Shown: positions 7,390 to 15,868 of the stretch, piece after piece | Position numbering within the stretch: position 1 is the stretch's first letter | How the letters are laid out: each line of letters starts with the position of its first letter | Source of the DNA: Actinomycetota bacterium | GTDB taxonomy: Bacteria; Actinomycetota; Thermoleophilia; RBG-16-64-13 | Reading direction: 5' to 3' | Assembly (NCBI GenBank): GCA_023483915.1 | Contig: JAMDEO010000054.1 | Location: 1 to 37,554, forward strand | Length of the DNA: 37,554 bases | The notes under the pieces: generated by a model | The model's database searches: none | What the model saw: the letters and a program-made list of their open reading frames with translations, nothing else | Told to the model about the DNA's origin: nothing | Made by a program: the position numbers and the translations under genes

Positions 7390-9669
7390 ATGTTTCGTTC
7401 TAGGCAGGTTCGGTTGAAACCGGAATTGTTCGATCTCTTGACCCCCGAACGGTTTCCGCAAGTCGAGGCTCAGACAGTGCTACCTGGGCGACCAGGTAAG
7501 GCCGTTTCTATTCCGGAGGGTCTTCATCTACAGATTGTCGATGCCTTGGCCGCCCAAGGCATCAAGCAACTGTGGACCCACCAGGCCGAGTGCTGGGCCG
7601 AGGCGCATCGGTCTGGGCACTTCATGGTCACCACCGGCACCGCTTCGGGAAAGAGCCTGTGTTTCAACTTACCCGTGCTGGACGGGCTCTTGCGCGATCC
7701 TAAGGCTCGAGCCATCTATCTCTATCCCACCAAAGCCTTGGCCCAGGACCAACTCCGTCGTCTGCGACTCCTGGCAGGAAAAGCGGTGGAGGTATTCGCC
7801 TACGACGGCGACACCCCTACCGAGGCAAGACTCCTGGCAAGACAAAAAGCGCGGGTCCTCTTGACCAATCCCGACATGCTCCATCTTAGCGTGCTTCCCA
7901 GGCACGAGCGGTGGGATGAGTTCCTCTACAATCTGAGATACGTCGTCATCGACGAAGCCCATACATACCGGGGGGTGTTTGGAAGCAACGTGGCCAACGT
8001 CTTGCGGAGGCTGCGACGCGTTGCGGCTTTCTACGGGGCGCAACCTCAGTTCATTCTCGCATCGGCAACAATCAGTAATGCGCGCGAGCACGCGATGCAT
8101 CTCACCGGACTGGCAGTTGCGCACGTGAGCGGCGATGGGGCACCAGTGGGACCACGGAAGATCGTCTTCTGGGAACCGCCGCTTGCGCACGACGAGCTCA
8201 ACATCCGTAGAAGCACCATTACTGAGGCCGCCGAGCTGCTTGCGGAGCTCGTACGCAATGGGGTGCGTTCTATTTGCTTCGCCAAGTCCAGGCGGGCCGC
8301 GGAGCTCATCTACCAGCAATGCGCCGACAAACTCAAGGAGACCGATCGCCACCTTGCTGAAAAACTGTCGCCCTACCGGGCCGGATACACGCCCGAACAG
8401 CGCCGCTCCATCGAGGGAATGTTGTTCAACGGCCGGCTCCTCGCGGTCGTAAGCACCAGTGCTCTCGAGCTCGGAATAGACATCGGAGCGCTCGACGCAG
8501 CTATTACTGTTGGGTACCCGGGCACGGTAGCCAGCCTTTGGCAGCAATGGGGAAGGGCCGGGCGCGGCAAGGGACACAGTCTCGGCATCTTCGTTGCCGG
8601 CAATGATGCTCTCGAGCAGTTCTTCGTCAAGCATCCCGAAGAGTTGTTGCAGAGAGATGTCGAAGCCGCCACCATCGATTTCGCCAATCCGTTCATTCAC
8701 CTTCAGCACTTGGCGGCGGCTGCATACGAAGGGCCCCTGCTGAAAGACGACGAGAAGTACTTTGGCCCCAAGCTCGCCGGTTGTCTCGATCGAGGTGCGG
8801 CCGAGGGATTCCTCAGGCAGAAGAATGGCGCCTGGTTCTTCAGCGACACGGGGTTCCCGGCTGCGAAGGTAGGCCTGCGGTCCACCATCGGCGAGCAGTA
8901 CACCATCGTGGAGGAGGAGACGGGCGACATCATCGGCACTGAAGGGGCGGAAACTGCCTACTCCGCGCTGCATCCGGGTGCCGTCTACCTCCACATGGGC
9001 GACACCTACCTGGTCAACAGCCTTGACCTCGAGGCCCATGTGGCCCTTGTCAGACCCTTCTGGGACACCTACCACACGCTGCCCCGCCGCGAGACGGACA
9101 CCCGAATAATCAGCGATGACCTTCAGACGTTCTTCGGGCCGCTCACGCTGCACCTGGGCCAGATTTCGGTGGCCAGCAGAGTCGTAGCCTTTCAGAAGAA
9201 GCGTCTTGGCAGCAACGAAGTAATAGGCACCGAGGAGTTGGATCTCCCGGTCCAGGAGTTCGTCACTGAGAGCCTGTGGTTCACGATCCCGGTCGATCTC
9301 TTAGCGGCCGAGCAGGAATTGGTCCGCCTCCCCGGGGCAATCCATGCCATCGAGCACGCCCTCATCGCCTTGTTGCCCCTCTTTGCCATGTGCGACCGCT
9401 GGGACATTGGGGGGCTATCCACGCCAGTACATAGCCAAACGGAACAGCCGACGATCTTCATATACGATGGTCATGCAGGAGGGGTGGGCATTTCCCGTCA
9501 AGGCTTTGAACGGTTCGCCGATTGGCTGCGTGATGCGCGCAACCTGATTCGAGATTGCCCGTGTGAATGCGGGTGCCCGTCCTGTATTCAGTCGCCGAAG
9601 TGTGGCAACTGGAATGAGCCCCTGGATAAGGAGTTGGCGCTCCGCCTCATCCAGGCGATGCTATCCTAG
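7390..9669 (+). CDS. mrfA: DEAD/DEAH-box helicase with C-terminal Zn-binding DUF1998 region, MrfA/YprA family
   Basis: This 759-residue superfamily 2 helicase has the usual length and layout of the YprA/MrfA group. The Walker A motif is TGTASGKS (Lys88). The Walker B motif is VVIDEAH (Asp188). Motif III is ASATISN. Motif VI is QQWGRAGRGK in the second RecA domain. The C-terminal DUF1998-type domain ends with a metal-binding cysteine cluster, CPCECGCPSC and then PKCGNW, with cysteines at about 723, 725, 727, 729, 732 and 738. In Bacillus subtilis MrfA works with the exonuclease MrfB in repair of mitomycin-type DNA adducts. No MrfB-like exonuclease gene is adjacent, so that exact role is inferred from the family. 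The ATG at 7390 has only a moderate ribosome-binding site (GGAGGACGGGG, somewhat distant). The family call is firm. Confidence 0.92.
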   Translation: MFRSRQVRLKPELFDLLTPERFPQVEAQTVLPGRPGKAVSIPEGLHLQIVDALAAQGIKQLWTHQAECWAEAHRSGHFMVTTGTASGKSLCFNLPVLDGLLRDPKARAIYLYPTKALAQDQLRRLRLLAGKAVEVFAYDGDTPTEARLLARQKARVLLTNPDMLHLSVLPRHERWDEFLYNLRYVVIDEAHTYRGVFGSNVANVLRRLRRVAAFYGAQPQFILASATISNAREHAMHLTGLAVAHVSGDGAPVGPRKIVFWEPPLAHDELNIRRSTITEAAELLAELVRNGVRSICFAKSRRAAELIYQQCADKLKETDRHLAEKLSPYRAGYTPEQRRSIEGMLFNGRLLAVVSTSALELGIDIGALDAAITVGYPGTVASLWQQWGRAGRGKGHSLGIFVAGNDALEQFFVKHPEELLQRDVEAATIDFANPFIHLQHLAAAAYEGPLLKDDEKYFGPKLAGCLDRGAAEGFLRQKNGAWFFSDTGFPAAKVGLRSTIGEQYTIVEEETGDIIGTEGAETAYSALHPGAVYLHMGDTYLVNSLDLEAHVALVRPFWDTYHTLPRRETDTRIISDDLQTFFGPLTLHLGQISVASRVVAFQKKRLGSNEVIGTEELDLPVQEFVTESLWFTIPVDLLAAEQELVRLPGAIHAIEHALIALLPLFAMCDRWDIGGLSTPVHSQTEQPTIFIYDGHAGGVGISRQGFERFADWLRDARNLIRDCPCECGCPSCIQSPKCGNWNEPLDKELALRLIQAMLS

Positions 9670-9710
9670 GCGGCACCATGGAGTTACGTCCGGAACCCCG
9701 CGGCCTTATG

Positions 9711-9894
9711 ACTGGTTTCAAAGTGAAGCCGCGGCCGCCTAGAACAGCCCGGGGGCCCTCTGGGTGGGCACGACTCGCCGTCCGCCCAGGGGGCACCCGG
9801 TCGTGTCCGTGGCGCTGTTACGATCGCTCCCTGCGTCCTGGCCTCGCGCTCGTCCCGCGCGTCCCTTGCGGCGGAGCTTCATTTTGAAACCAGT
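9711..9894 (+). promoter_or_regulatory. long inverted repeat that would sequester the start of the following gene
   Basis: Bases 9711-9729 pair with 9876-9894 over 19 positions, 18 Watson-Crick and one G-T (a G:U wobble in RNA). The right arm contains the TTG start codon (9884-9886) of the next gene and touches its GGAG ribosome-binding site (9873-9876). Inside the loop, 9735-9739 can pair with 9870-9874, and 9766-9774 with 9800-9808, giving a nested fold. It may be a translation-controlling leader or a short MITE-like insertion with 19-bp ends. No target-site duplication is evident. Confidence 0.6.
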
Positions 9895-10417
9895 TCTTAG
9901 CAGCCTGCATAGACCTATCTATGTCGCGGTCATCGGTGGTGGCCGGTGTGATGCCGCAGAGTATTCCCTTGCCGAGACTGTGGGGTCGCTGCTCGCGCGT
10001 CGTGGAGCCATACTCGTGTGCGGTGGCCTTGCTGGGGTCATGGAAGCCACCGCCCGGGGCGCGAAACAAGAGGGTGGTGTGACCATCGGAGTGCTCCCCG
10101 GTCACGATAGATCTCCCGCGAACCCGTATCTCGACTACAGCATCACTACCGGAATGGGGCATGCCCGCAACCTGGCGGTGGTCAGTTCGGGAGACGTGGT
10201 CATCGCTGTCGGGGGACGCTACGGCACGCTTTCGGAGATTGGCCTGGCTCGGAAGATCGGACGGCCGGTGGTAATCCTCGCCGGCTGGCGACTCCAACAC
10301 GATCAAGGCACGGAGGGGATCTGGTATGCCTCGAGCCCGGAAGAAGCCGTTGCCATGGCCTTCAGCGCCGTAGAGGAAGCAGTGGACCGCCAGGTGGCTC
10401 GGGGACGCGTGGAATAG
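9884..10417 (+). CDS. LOG-like / TIGR00725-type Rossmann-fold protein
   Basis: This is a small single-domain protein (177 residues from the TTG start) of the lysine-decarboxylase-like (LOG) or molybdenum-cofactor-carrier-like superfamily. It begins PIYVAVIGGG and has CGGLAGVMEATARGAK, GMGHARNL and GGRYGTLSEIGLA, the last being this group's version of the GGxGTxxE loop. Related proteins bind nucleotides or phosphoribosyl groups, and true LOG proteins release cytokinin bases. The precise reaction here is unknown. The upstream ATG-type start at 9764 would add 40 Pro/Arg-rich residues from the structured leader. TTG at 9884 with GGAG 7 bases upstream is better. Its stop directly abuts the amidase start (TAG then ATG), so the two are translationally linked. 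Confidence 0.82.
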   Translation: MKPVLSSLHRPIYVAVIGGGRCDAAEYSLAETVGSLLARRGAILVCGGLAGVMEATARGAKQEGGVTIGVLPGHDRSPANPYLDYSITTGMGHARNLAVVSSGDVVIAVGGRYGTLSEIGLARKIGRPVVILAGWRLQHDQGTEGIWYASSPEEAVAMAFSAVEEAVDRQVARGRVE

Positions 10418-11503
10418 ATGTCTTTTCCGCCCACCCGAGAGAGAGAAACGCAGGAGCTCATCAAAAGGTTTCAGGCCAAGCGCGCTCGTCAGCGACGGGT
10501 TCGTTTGGTCCTTGCGGGGGTGGTTTGCTTGGTCGTCGCCGCAGCCGTTCTGACTGCCGTAGCTGTCGCCGGCAGCGACGAAGGCGGGGGCTCTGCCTTC
10601 TCCTCGTCCGTAACCTCCGCCCCTAATTCCGCCCCGCCCACATCCCCCCGGCAGGAGGCAGCCGTCGCCGTCGGCGTCACGACCACAAGCACGGCCGGCT
10701 CAGCCACAACTTCAACGGGGAAGACCACAACTACAACAGATAAGACCACCACCGGCGATACAGCTATCCCCACCACAAGCGGTGGTCCAGCCACTACAAG
10801 TAGCACGACGACGACCTCGACCGCAAAGACGCCCTCTACCGAGACGACGGCCACAGTGGCTCCCGCGTCATCCGCCAAGGTGGTGGTCATCGACCCCGGT
10901 CATCAGGCCCAGGGCGACTCCAGCTTGGAGCCGGTGGGCCCAGGCGCGAGCGAGAAGAAGGCAAAGGTCAGCTCGGGAACCGCCGGCGTGGTCACCGGTA
11001 TCCCTGAGAGCGAACTGACGCTCGCGGTAGGACTGAAACTCCGAGACGCTCTAAAGGCTCACGGCATCAAGGTTGTCATGACCCGCACCTCACAGAACGT
11101 CAACATCTCCAACAGCGCGCGAGCAAAGATCGCCAATGAAGCCCACGCCGATCTCTTCGTGCGTATCCATGCAGACGGGAGCGACAACTCGTCGACGAAC
11201 GGCATACACGTTCTCTACCCGGTCTCCATCAAAGGCTGGACCGACGACATTGCCGGCGCCTCCAAAAAGGCGGCGTCGCTTGCGCAGCAGGCACTGATCG
11301 CGGCCACCGGAGCGAAGGACCGAGGCATAGACGCCCGGAGTGACATGACGGGCTTCAACTGGTCGGACGTGCCGGTGTTCCTCCCCGAGATCGGGTTCAT
11401 GACCAACCCCGCGGAGGACCAGCTGCTGGCGAGCGGCGCCTACCGCGACAAGATCGTCAAGGGTATGACCCAAGCCATCCTGCAATACTTGGGACTCAAA
11501 TAA
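10418..11503 (+). CDS. N-acetylmuramoyl-L-alanine amidase (Amidase_3) with Thr-rich stalk
   Basis: This secreted or membrane-anchored peptidoglycan hydrolase cleaves the amide bond between MurNAc and the stem peptide. Its 361 residues comprise a basic N-terminus, one transmembrane helix (about 26-50), a low-complexity Thr/Ser-rich stalk (about 75-150), and a zinc amidase domain (about 153-361). The zinc ligands are His162 (VVIDPGH), Glu197 (GIPESELT) and His251 (VRIHADG). The catalytic glutamate is probably Glu324 (LPEIGFMTNP). The stalk probably spans the wall. It directly follows the LOG-like gene with no gap. Thr-rich linkers of the same style occur in the SLH protein at 27943-30246 and, shorter, in the lipoprotein at 3603-5030. 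Confidence 0.93.
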   Translation: MSFPPTRERETQELIKRFQAKRARQRRVRLVLAGVVCLVVAAAVLTAVAVAGSDEGGGSAFSSSVTSAPNSAPPTSPRQEAAVAVGVTTTSTAGSATTSTGKTTTTTDKTTTGDTAIPTTSGGPATTSSTTTTSTAKTPSTETTATVAPASSAKVVVIDPGHQAQGDSSLEPVGPGASEKKAKVSSGTAGVVTGIPESELTLAVGLKLRDALKAHGIKVVMTRTSQNVNISNSARAKIANEAHADLFVRIHADGSDNSSTNGIHVLYPVSIKGWTDDIAGASKKAASLAQQALIAATGAKDRGIDARSDMTGFNWSDVPVFLPEIGFMTNPAEDQLLASGAYRDKIVKGMTQAILQYLGLK

Positions 11504-11575
11504 ACTATCATTCCGGGTACGGCGTGACCGCCGGCTGCGGTCGAGATGCGTCGTATACGATCGGAGGTGACTCCT

Positions 11576-12871
11576 TTGGCCAAGCTGACCATCATAGGGA
11601 CCGGATACGTCGGGCTTGTGACGGTCGCCTGTATGGCCGAATTGGGGCACGAAGTCGTCGGCATGGACGTAGATGCCGAAAGGATACGGATGCTGCTCGA
11701 GGGCGGGGTACCCATCTACGAGCCAGGCCTCACGGAACTCATCGGCAAGCATCGACACCGCATCGAATTCACGACAGACGCCGCACTCGCCTGCTCACAG
11801 AGCGAGTACATCTTCATGTGTGTAGACACCCCGTCGACCTACTCGGGTGACGCGGACCTGTCACGCATCTGGAGGGCCGTCGACAATCTGCCGCCTGACG
11901 AGGGCAGCCACATCTTGGTTACAAAGTCCACCGTTCCTGTGGGCACGGGCGCCGCGGTCCAAGCGGAGTTGGCCGCGAGAGGATACGACCACGTCCGCTA
12001 TGCCTCCAATCCCGAGTTCCTTCGGGAAGGAAGCGCCATTGCAGACTTCATGCATCCCGACCGGATAGTCGTGGGGTCGGATGATCCCGACGTCGCCGAC
12101 AGAGTTGCCAGCCTGTACTCGGGCATCGAATGTCCTCTGGTGAGGACAGATACTGCGTCCGCCGAGATGATCAAGTACGCTTCAAATGCGTTCCTGGCTA
12201 CGAAGATAAGCTTCATAAACGAGATCGCGAATGTCTGTGAGGCCACCGGCGCCGATGTGACGGTGGTAGCCCGCGGCATGGGACTTGACCACCGCATTGG
12301 GACGAGCTTCCTCCAAGCCGGCATTGGTTACGGGGGTAGCTGCTTCCCGAAGGACGTCGCCGCCCTCAAGCAGATCGCCGGCAATAGCGGCTACCATTTC
12401 CAGGTGATAAACGCGGTCATCGAGGTCAATGAGCTGCAGAAACGCCGCGTAGTCGGCAAGCTCAAGCGATATCTGGGAGATGACCTGCGGGCCAAACGCA
12501 TCGCCCTTTTAGGGCTTGCCTTCAAGCCCAACACGGATGATATCCGCCAGGCCCCCTCCGTCATCCTGGCCAGCCGCCTCTTGGCTGAGGGAGCCCAAGT
12601 TGTCGGCTACGATCCTGTGGCGATCGAGAACGTGCGGGCTCTTCTCCCTACAGTGACTTATGCGGAATCCACGATGGACGCTCTGAGGGCAGCGGACGCC
12701 TGCGTCCTCGTCACCGAATGGGCGGAGTTCATCGATCTCGACTGGGCGCGGGCCAAAGAGATCATGGCCCAGCCCGTCGTCATCGACGGGCGCAACGCCT
12801 TGGATGCCCCTGCCATGGTCCGGCTGGGCTTCACCTACGAGGGGGTGGGGACTAGATTGTGGGCCCGGTAG
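11576..12871 (+). CDS. ugd: UDP-glucose 6-dehydrogenase
   Basis: This NAD-dependent four-electron oxidase converts UDP-glucose to UDP-glucuronate. It has an N-terminal Rossmann domain (LTIIGTGYVGLVTVACMAEL), the conserved YASNPEFLREGSAI segment, a central domain with the catalytic Cys256 in YGGSCFPKD, and a C-terminal UDP-binding domain (GLAFKPNTDDIRQAPS). The 431-residue length is typical. The TTG at 11576 sits after a strong GGAGGTGA. An ATG at 11546 would add 10 residues with no good ribosome-binding site. The GGAG of the ribosome-binding site can pair with CTCC four bases later around a GTGA loop, a small and probably weak hairpin. It is the likely UDP-GlcA source for the polysaccharide locus downstream, including the C5-epimerase-like protein at 35984. 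Confidence 0.96.
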   Translation: MAKLTIIGTGYVGLVTVACMAELGHEVVGMDVDAERIRMLLEGGVPIYEPGLTELIGKHRHRIEFTTDAALACSQSEYIFMCVDTPSTYSGDADLSRIWRAVDNLPPDEGSHILVTKSTVPVGTGAAVQAELAARGYDHVRYASNPEFLREGSAIADFMHPDRIVVGSDDPDVADRVASLYSGIECPLVRTDTASAEMIKYASNAFLATKISFINEIANVCEATGADVTVVARGMGLDHRIGTSFLQAGIGYGGSCFPKDVAALKQIAGNSGYHFQVINAVIEVNELQKRRVVGKLKRYLGDDLRAKRIALLGLAFKPNTDDIRQAPSVILASRLLAEGAQVVGYDPVAIENVRALLPTVTYAESTMDALRAADACVLVTEWAEFIDLDWARAKEIMAQPVVIDGRNALDAPAMVRLGFTYEGVGTRLWAR

Positions 12872-12901
12872 TGGAGGCCTAGTTATCGCAGTCCCTTTGA
12901 T

Positions 12902-14275
12902 GTGAACATACGGCGCTGGCTCGCAGTAGGTATTTCTGGAGCACTGTTCGTCGCCGCGCTTTCGCCTTTGTGGGACGTCTGGGTGATCAACGTCGCAGGT
13001 ATCCTCGTGAACCGGGCCATCGTCCAGGAGCGGTCTGGGCAGGCGTCCACCGCCAAAGATGATCTGACAAAGGCCATGGCCCTTATGGAATCTGCGGGAA
13101 CTCGTGGTCCTCATACTGCGGGTCGCGAGATCCCCATATGGAGAACGTATGGAGCGGCCGCGATTCTTGCTCCATCCGACCACGCATTTGAGATTCTCCT
13201 GCGCTCCCGCATTGCCGGCCGGCTTGACCGGATCGGTGAGCTTTGGCTGGGGGAGGTGGCCTCGTCCACCGCGCATTGGGATGAGGCACGGGAGGTCTAT
13301 CAGCGGGTCGATGCCAGCAATCTTCTGATCAACCAAGCCGAGTCATCACTAGCGGTCGGCAATACGGAGTTGGCAAGAATCCAGCTCGGCCTAGCAAAGG
13401 ACAGCCTCGACGCGGCGACCGAAAGAGCGAGAGCCCGCGAGCTCCTTCTTGACAGGACGGGCAATGAACCCCCGATCGTCTCGGAATTGATGCAGAACCC
13501 CGGTGAACGCGCCATGTCTCTCTTCAGGATCGGCCGGGGCATGATGACCGCAGGCGAACCAGCCGAGGCGGTGCCGATACTCGAGCAGGCCTTGGAAACG
13601 GCGAACTCGACTTCGACTGGGGCGGTCACGATGCAGTCCATTATGTTGAGCCTTGGCCTGGCCATCGCCAAGAGTCTGCCGCCGGCTCCAGCGACCAAGG
13701 TTGGCTATCAGCCCCCCTATTACGCCGTCGACACGGCCGTTCTAGATCAGGTGAAGAAGACGATCCGGGTGCGCGCTCTGGCCCATCAGGGCGTGAAATT
13801 GGATGTCACAGCCTCGGCCTGCGTACAGGCCGGCCGCATTCTGCTCCTGGCCGGTGATCAGGACGAAGCTGAGGCCCTCCTCCAAAAGGCACTGGACCTC
13901 GATCCACGCTTTGCGGAGACGTACCTGGTCCTTGGCGCCTATGAGGAAAGTCGGGGCCGCTCCGTGAGCGCCCGAGAGCTATACAAGAAGGGCGCGGAGA
14001 AGCTGCCTGCAAACAAGGAATTGAGCACCGCGTACGCTCTCGCCTTCTATCAAACAATGCCCCCGAGGAATGCGCTGCCCCTTCTGGAGCGCGCGGCAGA
14101 TGTAGGCGCTGAAGACCCTTATGTCTTCGCCTTCCTGGGAGACTGCTATGCGGACCTGGGCATGATCAGCCGGGCCCGCGGGAGCTATCAGGAGGGCCTC
14201 CGGAAGTTCCCCGACCACGAGGGCTTGCTGGAAAGACTGTCGGCCCTGCCGAGAACCAACGAGGTCCTTCCGTGA
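12902..14275 (+). CDS. TPR-repeat membrane protein
   Basis: This 457-residue protein has an N-terminal transmembrane or signal-anchor segment (about residues 5-38) followed by helical repeats. Tetratricopeptide-like units are clearest at about residues 60-85, 195-230, 300-350 (GDQDEAEALLQKALDLDPRF) and 365-440. It contains no catalytic motif. Its final codon overlaps the GTG start of the O-antigen-ligase-like gene (GTGA), implying translational coupling and a shared function in glycan polymerisation or transfer. TPR proteins often scaffold such membrane enzymes, but the partner is inferred from context only. The GTG start has no strong ribosome-binding site nearby; the nearest GGAGG is about 24 bases upstream. 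Confidence 0.78.
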   Translation: MNIRRWLAVGISGALFVAALSPLWDVWVINVAGILVNRAIVQERSGQASTAKDDLTKAMALMESAGTRGPHTAGREIPIWRTYGAAAILAPSDHAFEILLRSRIAGRLDRIGELWLGEVASSTAHWDEAREVYQRVDASNLLINQAESSLAVGNTELARIQLGLAKDSLDAATERARARELLLDRTGNEPPIVSELMQNPGERAMSLFRIGRGMMTAGEPAEAVPILEQALETANSTSTGAVTMQSIMLSLGLAIAKSLPPAPATKVGYQPPYYAVDTAVLDQVKKTIRVRALAHQGVKLDVTASACVQAGRILLLAGDQDEAEALLQKALDLDPRFAETYLVLGAYEESRGRSVSARELYKKGAEKLPANKELSTAYALAFYQTMPPRNALPLLERAADVGAEDPYVFAFLGDCYADLGMISRARGSYQEGLRKFPDHEGLLERLSALPRTNEVLP

Positions 14276-15492
14276 CGGGTCCTACCGTGACGAGGAAAGC
14301 CATGTCGCTTCTCCGGGCAGGGACCGGGTTTCTCGGCCTCTCCTTCATCGTCTCATTATGGGCTTCCCCAGACCGCCTGGCCAGCCTGCCCTGGTTCATC
14401 ATCGCCATGGTGGGCGTCGTCCTGGTACTTGTCGTAAGCGGACCTCTTCTGAGTGGGGTGGCAAGAAGGGTTCGCCCCACTCATCTGCAGGCCTTCTTCG
14501 TCGGCGCCGCCTTCGTCGCCCTTGGGTCGGCCCTTTTGACCAGCCGGTGGCCGTCCTACAAGCTCTCCTGGCTCAATGCCGTCTACGCATTCTTGCCATC
14601 GATACGATCGCTGCCTTTCTGGTGGACGCAGAATGGGCTCCAACCGAATCAAACTGGCGCCATGCTCGCGGTCTGCACGGGTCTGCCGGTAGCACTGGCC
14701 CTGACACCGCCGGATCGAGGTCACGCGGGGAATGGCCGTCCTGACCTGCCGCGTGGGTGGTGGTCAGGGTGGTCAGCCTGGAGATGGATCTCGATGTTCT
14801 TGAGCATCGCCGGAGTCATGGTCGTCTTCATGACGGGATCACGCGCGGCCTTTGCGGGCCTGGCCGTGGCCATTCTCTTTGTCTTGATTCTGCGCACGCG
14901 GCGGTGGCTGTGGGCCTGGGGAGCCGGAATCGTCATCTCGGGTGTAGGTCTTTATGCCTCGGGGCAGCTTGCAGCTCTGTTTCATTTCTTCGTTCACGAT
15001 GAAAGCCTGGACACCAAGCTCGTCGCCCGGCTGGACATCTGGTCTTCGGCCCTCCGAGGCATCCAGGACCATCCGCTCACCGGGATCGGCTTGGGAGTCT
15101 TCAACGAGGTCATGCCTGCACGCTACCCGTACCAGACCGTGGGGCTGTCTTATCCAGTTTCACAGGCCCACAACTTGTTTCTGGATGTCGCTCTATCTAT
15201 CGGCCTGCTTGGAACCTTAGGCCTCGCTATGCTGCTGCTGGGATGCGTGCTCCTCGCTGTGAGGGGATTGCATCTCGGCTCCACTTCGCGGCTGGTATCG
15301 ACAGGCGTTCTCGCTTCGATAACAGTCTTTCTTGTTTTTGGCATCACGGATCAGATCAGTTTTTCCATCCCTTCTAGCTTCATTATTTGGCTGTGGGCGA
15401 TCGCCTTGGTCATTGTCAACGAGCGTTCGCGGCTTGATTATGCTAAAGCTCAATGGGGTACTGCTAAAATGCTGGGGTCATCCTTGACATAG
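14272..15492 (+). CDS. O-antigen ligase/polymerase-like membrane protein (Wzy/WaaL family)
   Basis: This polytopic membrane protein of 406 residues has about ten hydrophobic segments. The family core is visible: the MTGSRAAFAGLAVAIL helix, a large outer loop of about 85 residues starting near FHFFVHDES with DIWSSALRGIQDHPLTGIGL, and then QAHNLFLDVALSIGLLG. Members join lipid-linked repeat units into polymer (Wzy) or transfer polymer to an acceptor (WaaL, or LCP-independent ligation in Gram-positives). Sequence alone does not separate the two. It is coupled to the preceding TPR gene by a GTGA overlap. A second, larger relative lies at 19408-21951, so the two may have distinct roles (polymerase versus ligase). 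Confidence 0.85.
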   Translation: MTGPTVTRKAMSLLRAGTGFLGLSFIVSLWASPDRLASLPWFIIAMVGVVLVLVVSGPLLSGVARRVRPTHLQAFFVGAAFVALGSALLTSRWPSYKLSWLNAVYAFLPSIRSLPFWWTQNGLQPNQTGAMLAVCTGLPVALALTPPDRGHAGNGRPDLPRGWWSGWSAWRWISMFLSIAGVMVVFMTGSRAAFAGLAVAILFVLILRTRRWLWAWGAGIVISGVGLYASGQLAALFHFFVHDESLDTKLVARLDIWSSALRGIQDHPLTGIGLGVFNEVMPARYPYQTVGLSYPVSQAHNLFLDVALSIGLLGTLGLAMLLLGCVLLAVRGLHLGSTSRLVSTGVLASITVFLVFGITDQISFSIPSSFIIWLWAIALVIVNERSRLDYAKAQWGTAKMLGSSLT

Positions 15493-15512
15493 CTGCGAAA
15501 GTGAGGCTGTTC

Positions 15513-15761
15513 ATGGCCAAAGGCAAAGGTTTTGAGTTGATTCCTCAGCCTGTTCCCCCTCGACGTCTTTCGAGCTCGAGCTTCTATCGTCAGATTGTAA
15601 ATGAGTTTGTGAAGGGCAGCGCCAAAAGTGTATTGGTGAGTGGTACCGACAGAAAGCCGGCCACTCTCGTGCAGAGTCTCCGCAAAGTGTTGGAGACCGA
15701 TGGCGTAACCGGAGTCAACATCGTCCAGCGCTCCGGCAACGTATACATGACCAAAGGCTGA
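15513..15761 (+). CDS. small conserved-looking protein of unknown function
   Basis: This predicted soluble protein of 82 residues starts MAKGKGFELIP and ends SGNVYMTKG. I do not recognise the family. The ATG at 15513 has GTGAGG 6 bases upstream, and the alternative GTG at 15501 would overlap that site. The C-terminal half (LVQSLRKVLETDGVTGVNIV) looks like a compact alpha/beta fold with a helix and a beta-hairpin. It has no signal peptide, transmembrane segment or Cys. It lies 20 bases after the polymerase gene and ahead of a strong terminator, so it is the last gene of that transcription unit. Coding support is the good start context and well-structured composition. Confidence 0.6.
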   Translation: MAKGKGFELIPQPVPPRRLSSSSFYRQIVNEFVKGSAKSVLVSGTDRKPATLVQSLRKVLETDGVTGVNIVQRSGNVYMTKG

Positions 15762-15800
15762 GCGCGGACCAAGGGCTGAGCGCGGCGCTTCGCCGTGAGC

Positions 15801-15834
15801 GGGGGCCGGGTCGACAAAGTCGAGCCCGGCCCCC
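15801..15834. terminator. strong terminator hairpin between convergent genes
   Basis: A 10-bp GC stem (15801-15810 with 15825-15834) continues, after a single bulged G, into a 5-bp TCGAC/GTCGA stem with an AAA loop. It lies between the plus-strand small protein gene and the minus-strand zinc-ribbon gene and can terminate both. Confidence 0.75.
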
Positions 15835-15868
15835 TGCTTGTGTCGACCCGCCCCCCCGCGCAACTCGG

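Noticed and set aside
7229..7417. 62-codon frame between the phosphoesterase and helicase genes
   Set aside because: It overlaps both genes, and no family or fold is suggested by its Pro/Gly/Trp-rich sequence.
7669..9153. 494-codon minus-strand open frame
   Set aside because: It lies wholly opposite the helicase gene, which has clear motifs. Its composition is that of an antisense shadow in high-GC DNA.
9711..9894. Transposon insertion with target-site duplication
   Set aside because: The 19-bp ends fit a MITE, but no matching direct repeats flank them and there is no transposase. It is reported only as an inverted repeat.
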